The notes under the pieces were generated by a model. That model saw only the letters and a program-made list of their open reading frames with translations, was not told where the DNA came from and searched no databases. From Castellaniella defragrans_A (GTDB lineage Bacteria > Pseudomonadota > Gammaproteobacteria > Burkholderiales > Burkholderiaceae_B), in the NCBI RefSeq assembly GCF_040394755.1, contig NZ_JBEBRQ010000007.1: a stretch of DNA of 64,000 nt. One strand, given 5' to 3'. This document shows, in pieces, positions 1-6,267 of this stretch (position 1 is its first letter; each line of letters begins with the position of its first letter). Made by a program: the position numbers and the translations under genes.

Positions 1-1278
1 CCATGGCCGCGTAGCATTCTTACTTCTGGCAATCGCTAAAAATGGGGGGATTACCGTGGCGCCCGTACGGCGGAGGTCGTGCGGGGTCCACTCTCCATTC
101 GCTCCATCACTTAGCACCAGGCTATCGTTGTGCTGTCGATGTGATAGCGGTTTGCTGCGGTTCTTGAACCGGGTCTGACGGTCGCCAACTTGTCGGCTGA
201 CAGACTTCAAGCAAATGTGGGATTCCTGGTCGGCTTTGTTCCGAGCGGGAAATAGCCACTCATTGTCACCGGCCAGATCCTTCAGTTCCTGGAACAGGCG
301 TTTAGTGAAAGGAGAGAGGAACACGGTATGTTCCTGCTTCTGCTGGCGGCGGCCCTTTACATTCGAGCGAGGGATGAACCAAGTACCTTTGTCGAGATCG
401 ACGTGTTCCGGCTTGGCCATCAAGAGTTCGCCAATGCGGCATAGGGTACCCAGGCACAGCCAGAGCGCGATCTGGGTTTCTCGCTTCAGGGGTCTTTCGT
501 AATCGTACTTTTTCCCTGCTGGTGCAGCCTCGTATTCCTTGGTCGTGCGGATGAAGATGTTGGACAGTTCGCGGATTTCATCCGGCGGCAAGACTCTATC
601 GCGCTCTTCAACGTAGTCGTCTGGGATCAGCTTTTCGATGTCCACCAAGTCAGCCGGGTTGCCATCTATCAACAGTCCGCGCCAGGGCTGCCGCTTCTCT
701 CCCCAGGCCAGCATCTGCCGCAAGTCGCTGAAGGTGATGATGGTTTGCCTGATTACGCCGCGTTTTCGCTGCTTGCGCAACATATCACGGATATGGGCGT
801 CGGTGAGCAGGCGAAGCTCTTTGCGCCCGATGATGGGCAGCACGTCCTTGTTGAAGAGGCGGATCAGCTCGGCGTTGTCGTCTTTGCGTGCGACTCCATT
901 CTTGATCCAGTCGTCGTACAGGTCTTTAACGGTTAGCGCTGCTTTGCGCTTAACCTCGGCTGCGGCGATGGTCGCTTGGACGGCTTGCTGCTTTTCAATG
1001 CGGGCGGCCTTCCTGGCAGCATTGGGGTCAATGCCGTCGGATACGATGACCCGTAGCTTATCGCGTTCCGCCCGAAGATCAGCCAGGGATTTTTTCGGCC
1101 AGGAGCCAAGGCGCTGGTCACGTTTTGAGCCTTCCAGCCAGTACTCGTACCGAAAGAGGACGGTAATGCCTCGCATCCCTGATCGGACCTTGCCGATCAG
1201 GCCACCCTCTTCGCGAATGACACGGTTGTGGTCGGCTTCAGTGAGCGCTGCGAGTTCTTTGGTGGTGATCTTCCCCAT
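1..1278 (-). CDS. tyrosine-type site-specific integrase, partial and probably disrupted
   Basis: The reading frame starts at ATG 1278-1276 and stays open for 426 codons until it runs off base 1. It has the layout of tRNA-targeting island integrases: an N-terminal arm-binding domain (residues about 1-100, rich in basic and charged residues), a core-binding SAM-like domain (about 110-210) and a C-terminal catalytic domain. The catalytic arginine lies in the stretch LCRIGELL, and the box II motif HDLRRT is encoded at about 65-82. The gene faces away from the tRNA-Pro scar 170 bases to its right, so it belongs to the element on the left. After TGAT the family normally continues with a helix carrying hydrophobic and Leu-Gly residues, but here the last 17 codons (VIPPFLAIARSKN and on) do not fit. 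A frameshift or the end of an insertion sequence is likely. The catalytic tyrosine would lie outside the window. The integrase identity is firm; its activity is doubtful. Confidence 0.85.
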   Translation of the reverse strand, partial: MGKITTKELAALTEADHNRVIREEGGLIGKVRSGMRGITVLFRYEYWLEGSKRDQRLGSWPKKSLADLRAERDKLRVIVSDGIDPNAARKAARIEKQQAVQATIAAAEVKRKAALTVKDLYDDWIKNGVARKDDNAELIRLFNKDVLPIIGRKELRLLTDAHIRDMLRKQRKRGVIRQTIITFSDLRQMLAWGEKRQPWRGLLIDGNPADLVDIEKLIPDDYVEERDRVLPPDEIRELSNIFIRTTKEYEAAPAGKKYDYERPLKRETQIALWLCLGTLCRIGELLMAKPEHVDLDKGTWFIPRSNVKGRRQQKQEHTVFLSPFTKRLFQELKDLAGDNEWLFPARNKADQESHICLKSVSRQVGDRQTRFKNRSKPLSHRQHNDSLVLSDGANGEWTPHDLRRTGATVIPPFLAIARSKNATRPW

Positions 1279-1293
1279 GTATTATTTCCAGAA

Positions 1294-1314
1294 TTTTGCC
1301 CCATTTTTGCCCCA
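1294..1314. repeat. GCCCCA-type direct repeat, copy A (possible integrase arm sites)
   Basis: Two tandem TTTTGCCCCA units lie just upstream of the integrase start (TTTTGCCCCA then TTTTTGCCCCA), preceded by GAATTTTGCCCC. The same arrangement recurs at 1548-1586 on the other side of the tRNA scar. Short tandem repeats beside an integrase are typical of arm-type binding sites, but that role is inferred. Confidence 0.5.
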
Positions 1315-1447
1315 TGAAATCGACTGGCTGGGATCGGACGATTATGGACAGTTCTGGACGAGATAATACATGAAGAATCGCATGGATAGTAGGGTTTGTG
1401 TTTTCCGTAGCTGTCTGTTGGCGTCCGTATCTGTCCATATCGTAAAC

Positions 1448-1494
1448 GCATGGGGTGCAAGGGGTAGCGAGTTCGAATCCCGCCGTCCCGACCA
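1448..1494 (+). other. 3' half of tRNA-Pro(GGG): attachment-site scar
   Basis: From the anticodon loop (ATGGGGT, anticodon GGG) through the 3' anticodon strand GCAAG, the T arm (GCGAG, TTCGAAT, CCCGC), the acceptor strand CGTCCCG, then A and an encoded CCA, this is the 3' half of a proline tRNA. The matching 5' acceptor CGGGACG and the D arm are absent upstream, so it is not a complete gene. It marks the crossover region between an integrated element and the chromosome, and homology to the intact tRNA should begin near 1448. The T stem has one A-C mismatch. Confidence 0.8.
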
Positions 1495-1501
1495 GTACAA
1501 T

Positions 1502-1536
1502 CAAGGGCTTACAGATTTCGGTCTGTAGGCCCTTGT
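1502..1536 (+). terminator. rho-independent terminator behind the tRNA-Pro half
   Basis: A long hairpin (CAAGGGC at the left foot, GGCCCTTG at the right foot, inner stem ACAGA/TCTGT, loop around TTTCGG) is followed by the T-rich run TTCTTTTCT. It sits 8 bases behind the encoded CCA, where the native terminator of the tRNA would be expected. Confidence 0.75.
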
Positions 1537-1547
1537 TCTTTTCTGGA

Positions 1548-1586
1548 TTTTCGCCCCACTTTTTGCCCCACCGGAATTTTGCCCTG
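1548..1586. repeat. GCCCCA-type direct repeat, copy B
   Basis: TTTTCGCCCCA, then CTTTTTGCCCCA, then GAATTTTGCCC: the same three units as in the copy at 1291-1314, in shuffled order, lying right of the attachment scar. Its presence on both sides suggests that the DNA to the right also derives from an element using the same type of integrase. Confidence 0.5.
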
Positions 1587-1630
1587 CCGACCACGCCGCA
1601 GGCGTTGGGTAGGGGGAGCCGCCGGCAGGC

Positions 1631-1653
1631 GGGGGAAGGGACGCCCTTCCCCC
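1631..1653. repeat. perfect 10-bp inverted repeat (hairpin)
   Basis: GGGGGAAGGG and CCCTTCCCCC are separated by ACG. No T run follows, so it is not a clear terminator. It lies in the gene-free stretch between the tRNA scar and the RelE remnant. Role unknown. Confidence 0.5.
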
Positions 1654-1680
1654 AGGGGATCGAGGCGGCGGGCCGTCAGG

Positions 1681-1706
1681 CCCGGACTGAATTGCCCCGG
1701 GTTTTT
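1681..1706 (+). terminator. possible weak terminator
   Basis: CCCGG and CCGGG pair over an 11-base loop and are followed by six T. The stem is short and no clear gene precedes it, so this is a weak call. Confidence 0.25.
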
Positions 1707-1718
1707 TGCGGAGGCTGT

Positions 1719-1937
1719 TTGGTTAAAGTCACACAGGCAAGGCGCGTCGTAGATTTCATGGATGAACGGATCGCCCCGCTTGACGACCTGCGCAGCTCCG
1801 GCAAAGCACTGACGGGGCCGCTGGGCGGCTTCTGGCGTTACCGAGAGGGCGATTGTCGGGTGATTTGCGATATTCAGGACGGCGCTTTGCGTGTCCTGGT
1901 CGTGCTGATTGGCAACCGGAAGAATGTTTACTGGTAA
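1719..1937 (+). pseudogene. RelE/ParE-family toxin, N-terminally truncated
   Basis: The frame ending at 1937 encodes a clear RelE-type C-terminus: ARRVVDFMDERIAPLDD, then a GFWRYREGD strand, CDIQDGALRVLVVLIGNR and a terminal KNVYW. RelE proteins of this type are about 85-95 residues long. This one can be read from TTG 1719 as 72 residues, lacking roughly the first 16-18 residues (first strand and start of helix 1). A GGAGG stands 5 bases before that TTG, so translation is possible. No antitoxin gene lies on either side: the terminator region and tRNA scar are upstream, and downstream there is nothing recognisable. The best reading is a decayed toxin-antitoxin module. The family assignment is fairly secure; the start and any activity are not. 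Confidence 0.6.
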
Positions 1938-2159
1938 GCAAACCTTCGCTACCAGTGGCTCATATTCAACCTGAATATCGTTGGCAAACCCTTGGTATTG
2001 GTGTGGCCATAGGTCTACTCGCAATTGCGCTCGTACGGTGCGATTTCATTGCGGTTCCGTTTTATTTGTATATCTGACACTTTGCATCATTCTTGCTGTC
2101 GGTATTGCCGCTGGACGAATCACCCAAGAGTTGCGCATAGCCGTTCGAACCTGGCAGGC
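1938..2159. other. gene-free stretch
   Basis: Lower-GC DNA between the RelE remnant and the HAD gene. Short open frames here, including one with two hydrophobic stretches around 1980-2090, lack a ribosome binding site and resemble no family I know. I see no gene. Confidence 0.4.
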
Positions 2160-2474
2160 TCAGGCCTCATCAGACTGTAAAGGATACAGGTGTCGACATA
2201 AACGCCAATCGCTGACGGGTTGATCATCAACATAAACTGTCGGTTTTGGCAGAAAACCTTCAAAGCAGCTTTCGATCCCCAATTCAATCGCTGTGGTCTT
2301 GCAGTAATCAGCCCCGCCTGAACTCCATAAAAACAATAGAGCGCCTTCTGCTTTGAGACGCTGAACGTTCTCGATGACTCTCGGCATGGGAATACGTGTT
2401 GCCCCCACTGATCTGACCAGCGTATCATCAATATCGAAATAAATAATACGATTGGTAGCTTTGGCTTTATTCAT
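2160..2474 (-). CDS. small HAD-superfamily phosphatase-like protein
   Basis: A 104-residue protein with the HAD core in compact form: motif I FDIDDTLV (residues about 13-20, nucleophile Asp and the Asp two positions on), motif II LWSSGG (about 49-54), then a lysine in LPKPTVYVDDQ and the acidic pair DD of motif IV. There is no room for a cap domain. Such minimal HAD proteins occur singly or in phages and islands and act on small phosphorylated substrates or nucleic-acid ends. Nothing here fixes the substrate. The gene stands alone, with remnants on both sides, and its AT-richer codon use fits the island around it. HAD family is firm; function unknown. Confidence 0.75.
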   Translation of the reverse strand: MNKAKATNRIIYFDIDDTLVRSVGATRIPMPRVIENVQRLKAEGALLFLWSSGGADYCKTTAIELGIESCFEGFLPKPTVYVDDQPVSDWRLCRHLYPLQSDEA

Positions 2475-2527
2475 GCTTTTTCATCCCAAATTTTTCAGGT
2501 AAAAATCTCTATGGAAGATCTGATTAA

Positions 2528-2731
2528 GTCAACTTCGATCTTGGCCGGGAGGAGCTTTTGATCTTGAATGCGGCGCTCAACGAGGTTTACAATGGAATCT
2601 CGATATGTCAGGTTGTTTCAGCTCAATTACGGCTGGCCCGCCATGGCGATCCGGAATGGTGTTTGCAGGTAAGCAAATATTCGCGCGTAACGGTTGCCGC
2701 TCAAGAAAAGCCACGCGGAGAGCATGATTGA
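2528..2731 (+). pseudogene. remnant of a small conserved hypothetical protein
   Basis: The open frame begins after a TAA with no start codon and reads FDLGREELLILNAALNEV and on. This resembles the N-terminus of a small protein family of the pattern xFDLxxEELLxLNNALNEVxNG that I recall from many bacteria. After about 25 residues the similarity ends and the frame runs on to TGA at 2729-2731. Start and C-terminal half therefore appear lost, as expected for a recombination scar. The family match is from memory and rests on a short stretch. Confidence 0.3.
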
Positions 2732-2791
2732 AAGAAACAACGTAAACGACAGACCAAAGACTACATAGGCGGCGCCGTCGTTATCCATCAT
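2627..2791 (-). CDS. possible small membrane protein
   Basis: From ATG 2791-2789 the frame gives 54 residues: a short polar head, one long hydrophobic segment (about residues 9-28, VVFGLSFTLFLSIMLSAWLF) and a basic-aromatic tail. A start seven codons upstream is also possible. There is no good ribosome binding site, and the frame overlaps the degenerate stretch on the other strand. I recognise no family. It is listed because the single transmembrane pattern looks protein-like. Confidence 0.3.
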   Translation of the reverse strand: MMDNDGAAYVVFGLSFTLFLSIMLSAWLFLSGNRYARIFAYLQTPFRIAMAGQP

Positions 2792-2982
2792 CCCATGGTT
2801 TCTGCACCTCATCGACAGCCGCAGCGCCGCATTGAACCTGTCATTGCTCCTCGGCTCCGAGGCCTTCAAGGTCTATACGCTGCATAGTACGGAAGACCAC
2901 AGGAGCATCCCACGGTTCAGTAGGACGCTCTGCCACAGCCCCGGCCAGTAATCAGCGCACCAGAGATTCACGGAAAAATTCT

Positions 2983-3270
2983 ATGGCATATTTTGCAGTG
3001 ATGGTCGAGGCCAATAATCTATTGATCCAGACCGAAACCTCGACGAAAGCGCGGGTGCATGGCTGTTTCTGCACAAGATATATAGAGGCGGATGATTTGA
3101 TTGCGGCAGCCGATAGGGCAAAAAAAATCATCGAGGATGAATTGAATGCCCATGGAATAGCGTGTTCGACGGACCAGTTGGTCATTGAATCTACTGAACA
3201 AATTCCAGGACCGCCAGATCCTGAAGATTCATCAGGAAAAGGTTTTACGTTCTATCTGGATGAGCCATGA
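2983..3270 (+). CDS. hypothetical protein, 95 residues
   Basis: The product starts MAYFAVMVEA, has a beta-rich first half (LLIQTET, then ARVHGCFCTRYIEADD), a helix (IAAADRAKKIIEDELNAHG) and an acidic, proline-rich tail ending FYLDEP. The pattern of a strand, then an aromatic xxTRYIEADD turn, then a helix recalls small proteins seen beside other unknown genes in proteobacteria, but I cannot name the family. Its stop overlaps a possible start of the next gene (ATGAGCCATGA at 3260-3270), so the two are probably translated together. The two genes resemble an immunity-type pair left behind without a toxin; that is speculation. Confidence 0.55.
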   Translation: MAYFAVMVEANNLLIQTETSTKARVHGCFCTRYIEADDLIAAADRAKKIIEDELNAHGIACSTDQLVIESTEQIPGPPDPEDSSGKGFTFYLDEP

Positions 3271-3325
3271 AATCTGCAAGCAAGAACCTGCGGCCATACC
3301 GCAACCCGCGGGCGACAGCTCAGCC

Positions 3326-3904
3326 ATGAAGAAGGACGCCATGGATGCGCGTGATCGCGCTCGGCTGTATTTTGTACAGAAGGTTCGGGAGTCTTTCTCA
3401 TTCCTTGTCGATGAGAGCTTTACCGAAATTGCGGCATCACCGACGCGGGTGGCATACCGGAACGGTGACATCCAGGTTGACGTTCATCATGGGCGCCGGT
3501 CGTATGAGGTTGGAGGCAGCGTCACCATAGCCGGAATCCGCTATTCATTTCCAGAAATAGTGCGTGCCAGCAATCCTGCGGCGGTTTCGAATGATCTGGA
3601 TGCCATGGCAACGACACCCGAGGGATTGGCGGTCGTCATAGACAAAATGCGTATGCTGATGAAATCCTATGGCTCAGCGGCGTTGCATGGTGACCCGGAA
3701 TTCTTGTCAATGCTCGAAAAACAGCGCAAGCAGCGCTTGCAGGAATTCGCTCTGGATGTCCTGGAACGTCAGTTGCGGCCACAAGCCGAAGACGCATTTC
3801 GTCGAAAAGATTACGTCAGGGCGGCCGAATTATATGCTTCCATCCGAGAGCGCCTCAGTCCCGCAGAGGCCAGAAAGCTGGCCTTGGCCAAAGCCCGCAA
3901 GTAG
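3326..3904 (+). CDS. hypothetical protein with immunity-like N-terminus and TPR-like C-terminus
   Basis: From ATG 3326 the product has 192 residues; an in-frame ATG at 3260 would add 22 more and overlap the upstream stop. The first half alternates short strands and turns (FSFLVDESF, RVAYRNGDIQVDVHHGRRSYEVG), the layout I know from small immunity-type proteins. The second half is helical and ends with a single TPR-like unit (AFRRKDYVRAAELYASIRER) and an LSPAEARKLALAKAR helix. No signal peptide or membrane segment is seen. It is followed at 3915 by a GGAGGA before a very short frame and then by the ClC gene. Function unknown; being a real gene is likely from its length and the coupling to the upstream gene. 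Confidence 0.6.
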   Translation: MKKDAMDARDRARLYFVQKVRESFSFLVDESFTEIAASPTRVAYRNGDIQVDVHHGRRSYEVGGSVTIAGIRYSFPEIVRASNPAAVSNDLDAMATTPEGLAVVIDKMRMLMKSYGSAALHGDPEFLSMLEKQRKQRLQEFALDVLERQLRPQAEDAFRRKDYVRAAELYASIRERLSPAEARKLALAKARK

Positions 3905-3920
3905 CGGCTGGAGGAGCAGA

Positions 3921-3974
3921 ATGAACAAACGTCTTCCCGGTTGGTCTGGATCGAATTTCCCATATAGACCTTGA
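3921..3974 (+). CDS. possible truncated gene or leader peptide (17 residues)
   Basis: A good GGAGGA lies 4-5 bases before ATG 3921, which opens only 17 codons (MNKRLPGWSGSNFPYRP) before TGA. It could be the stump of a gene cut at the border between island remnants and the conserved chromosome, or chance. Confidence 0.2.
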   Translation: MNKRLPGWSGSNFPYRP

Positions 3975-4033
3975 TACCGGTCGGACAGAGGCCATAATGG
4001 TGGCTTGCGCTTGTCCTCTCATTCATCGCTTTC

Positions 4034-5425
4034 ATGACCCAGCCCGACTCCTTGCGCCAGATACTGGCCGCTCCCCGCCAATGGATGCGCCGCAAGGTAC
4101 ACCAGATCAACCGCCTGTCGCGCAAGAGCGTGCAACTGGGGTTGCTGCTGGGTGGCGCTGGCCTGGTGGCCCTCATGTCGCTGGGCTTTTCCTACCTGGT
4201 GGACAGGGCGCTGGAATGGAACCGGGCCTGGGTGGCCTACAGCGGCTGGCTGGCCTTGCTGGTGCTGCCCCTGGGGCTGGCCGGCTTGCGCTGGCTCACG
4301 CTGCGCTGCGCGCCCAATGCTTCCGGCAGCGGCATTCCCCAGGTCATTGGCGCCTTGTCGTTGCCGCCCGGCTCTGGCCAGAACAGTCTGGTGTCGCTGA
4401 GGCAGATGTTCTGGAAGATTCCCTTGGCTTTTTTCGGTATGCTGGCGGGCGCCTCGATTGGCCGCGAAGGGCCTTCGGTGCAGGTCGGCGCGGCTCTCAT
4501 GCTGGCCTGGGGCGATTTCTGGAAACGGCGCGGTGTGCAATTGCGCGGATTCCACGCCAATGAACTGATCGCCGCCGGCGCCGCGGGCGGCCTGGCCGCC
4601 GCCTTCAATGCGCCGCTGGCGGGTGTGATTTTCGCCATCGAAGAACTGGGGCGCGGCACCGTGCTGCGCTGGCAGCGCCTGGTGCTGATCGGCGTGCTGG
4701 CCTCGGGCTTCCTGGTCGTGGCGGTGGTGGGCAACAATCCGTATTTCGGCGTTTTCCGCGGCGCACCGCTGGCGCATGGCATGGTGCAGTGGGTGATCCT
4801 TTGCGCGGTGGTCAATGGCGTGCTGGGTGGTGTTTTCGCGCGCCTGCTCGGCAAGGGCGCGGCGGGCTGCGTGCCGCACGCCTGGCGCGCCTGGATTCGC
4901 GCGCATCCGATCTGGCTGGCCTTCATCATGGGCCTGCTGCTGGCGGCCATCGGCCTTGCCACGGCGGGCACCGTCTATGGCACCGGCTATGGCGTCGCGG
5001 CGGATCTGCTGGCGGGCCGTGATACGGCGCCCGCGAGCTTCGGCCTGGCCAAGCTGGCTGCCACCGTGGTTTCGTACTGGTCGGGCATACCGGGAGGCAT
5101 CTTCACACCGGCCCTGACCACCGGCGCGGGGATCGGCCACCACATCTGGCAATTGGCAGGTGAGGGTGTCGATCACCGGGTGCTGGTGCTGCTCTCCATG
5201 GCCGCCTTTCTGGCCGCTGCCACCCAGTCGCCGCTGACGGCCAGCGTGGTGGTGATGGAAATGACAGGCAGCCAGCCCATGCTGTTCTGGTTGCTGGTTG
5301 CATCCCTGCTGGCGTCGGTGGTGTCGCGGCAGTTCTGCCCGCAGCCGTTCTATCATCTGGCCGCCGGCCGTTTCCGCCGGCAGGCCATCGTGGATGCGGC
5401 GCGCTCGGCCCGGCCGCCTGCGTGA
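4034..5425 (+). CDS. clcA: ClC-family chloride channel/transporter
   Basis: A 463-residue polytopic inner-membrane protein of the ClC family. All three anion-path signatures are present: GSGIPQV (about residues 98-104), GREGPSVQVG (about 145-154, including the gating glutamate) and GGIFTP (about 357-362). An internal glutamate in the position used for protons is present in FAIEELG, so Cl-/H+ exchange rather than a simple channel is likely. There is no C-terminal CBS domain, as in the short bacterial forms. ATG 4034 gives a normal N-terminal helix although no strong ribosome binding site precedes it. In bacteria these transporters support acid resistance by electrical shunting. The gene converges on the Tag-like gene. 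Confidence 0.93.
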   Translation: MTQPDSLRQILAAPRQWMRRKVHQINRLSRKSVQLGLLLGGAGLVALMSLGFSYLVDRALEWNRAWVAYSGWLALLVLPLGLAGLRWLTLRCAPNASGSGIPQVIGALSLPPGSGQNSLVSLRQMFWKIPLAFFGMLAGASIGREGPSVQVGAALMLAWGDFWKRRGVQLRGFHANELIAAGAAGGLAAAFNAPLAGVIFAIEELGRGTVLRWQRLVLIGVLASGFLVVAVVGNNPYFGVFRGAPLAHGMVQWVILCAVVNGVLGGVFARLLGKGAAGCVPHAWRAWIRAHPIWLAFIMGLLLAAIGLATAGTVYGTGYGVAADLLAGRDTAPASFGLAKLAATVVSYWSGIPGGIFTPALTTGAGIGHHIWQLAGEGVDHRVLVLLSMAAFLAAATQSPLTASVVVMEMTGSQPMLFWLLVASLLASVVSRQFCPQPFYHLAAGRFRRQAIVDAARSARPPA

Positions 5426-5455
5426 ATTTGCCTTATCCGGGCCTTTCTGTGTTCC

Positions 5456-6139
5456 CTAAAAAGCCGGATGAATGCTCAGTGCAAGCATGGACGACAACTG
5501 GCACAGCGGCCTGCCGGAACGCTGCTGCAGATCATTGAACGCATCCTGCACGGTTTGCAGGTCGCGCTGGCCCGTGGGTTCCCGGGTAATGATGCCGGCA
5601 GCCGCCAGGCGCGCGACCACATGGCTGGTCAATAAAAAGGTGTCCTTGCCGGCCAGCCGCAGGAACCCGGCCCCCGAACGCCCGCCCAGGCGGGTGCCGC
5701 GGGTGGCGAGCAGGCGCCACAAGCCGATGATGTCGGTGACCGGCCAACCGGCGATGAATGCCCCGAAACTGCCGCCTCGTTCCTGGCAGACATCCAGGAT
5801 GAACCGGGCATTTTTGGGGATGGTCTGTAATTTGGCGCGATGGCGGATGATGCGCGGATTTTGCAGGTGCGTCTCGATGTCCGCGTCGCCGAGCGCTGCC
5901 ATGGCCTGCGGCGCGAAACCCGAAAAGGCCTCCTCGAAGGCGGGCCACTTGGCGTCGACCATCGAGTGCTGCATACCAGCCTGGAATACCCGCTGCGTCA
6001 TGGCGGACAGGTAGCGGTCATCGCCCTTGCGCCGCAACTCATCCGGCGTGAGCGCCTGGGGCAGGAAGGCCTCCATGGCCTCGTCGGAATCAAATCGTTT
6101 GCGTACCGTGTCGTAGAGCCACTGGTAAGTCAGATTCAC
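5456..6139 (-). CDS. DNA-3-methyladenine glycosylase I-like protein
   Basis: A 227-residue protein with the helical Tag fold signatures: FQAGMQHSMVDAKWPAFEEAF, then GFAPQAMAAL, IIRHRAKLQTIPKNARFIL and a terminal LLTSHVVARLAAAGII helix. Tag enzymes remove 3-methyladenine from alkylated DNA. Classical Tag proteins hold a structural zinc with an N-terminal Cys and His and a C-terminal His and Cys. Those ligands are not at the matching places here: the N-terminus starts GTG 6139 and reads NLTYQWLYDTV. The protein therefore belongs to a divergent, probably zinc-free branch. AAGGAA precedes the GTG. Fold assignment is good; substrate is inferred. Confidence 0.8.
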   Translation of the reverse strand: MNLTYQWLYDTVRKRFDSDEAMEAFLPQALTPDELRRKGDDRYLSAMTQRVFQAGMQHSMVDAKWPAFEEAFSGFAPQAMAALGDADIETHLQNPRIIRHRAKLQTIPKNARFILDVCQERGGSFGAFIAGWPVTDIIGLWRLLATRGTRLGGRSGAGFLRLAGKDTFLLTSHVVARLAAAGIITREPTGQRDLQTVQDAFNDLQQRSGRPLCQLSSMLALSIHPAF

Positions 6140-6267
6140 TGCGGTTCCTTGAGATTTCAGGGTCTGGCCGCGCGCCCATGCGCGATGTTGTTCGCGACGA
6201 AGGCGGGCGGCGCCGGGCTTCGAGACCAGATCGTAGCAGACCGGATTTGCGCCGGGGCATCCCTGGA

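Larger units (their letters stand above)
1..1494. mobile_element. right end of an integrative element in tRNA-Pro
   Basis: An integrase gene lies next to an isolated 3' half of a tRNA gene, the usual structure at one end of an island inserted in a tRNA gene. The tRNA half points right and lacks its 5' part, so by the standard model the rest of the tRNA and the bulk of the element lie to the left, outside the window. Inference from structure; the other junction is not visible. Confidence 0.6.
2475..2982. other. degenerate stretch with gene remnants
   Basis: Between the HAD gene and the unknown pair no complete, well-supported gene is visible. It holds a fragment of a small conserved protein family (2528-2731) and, on the other strand, a possible short membrane protein (2627-2791), both listed separately. 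Confidence 0.5.

Noticed and set aside
1420..1494. A complete tRNA gene
   Set aside because: Only the 3' half fits tRNA-Pro. The 5' acceptor strand, D arm and 5' anticodon strand are missing.
3975..4033. Fluoride riboswitch in front of the ClC gene
   Set aside because: The conserved crcB-motif sequence and pseudoknot elements are not found, and the protein is a chloride-type ClC with GREGP.
5435..5469. Terminator between clcA and the Tag-like gene
   Set aside because: ATCCGG and CCGGAT can pair, but the loop is over 20 bases, there is no T run, and the right arm lies inside the coding end of the neighbour.
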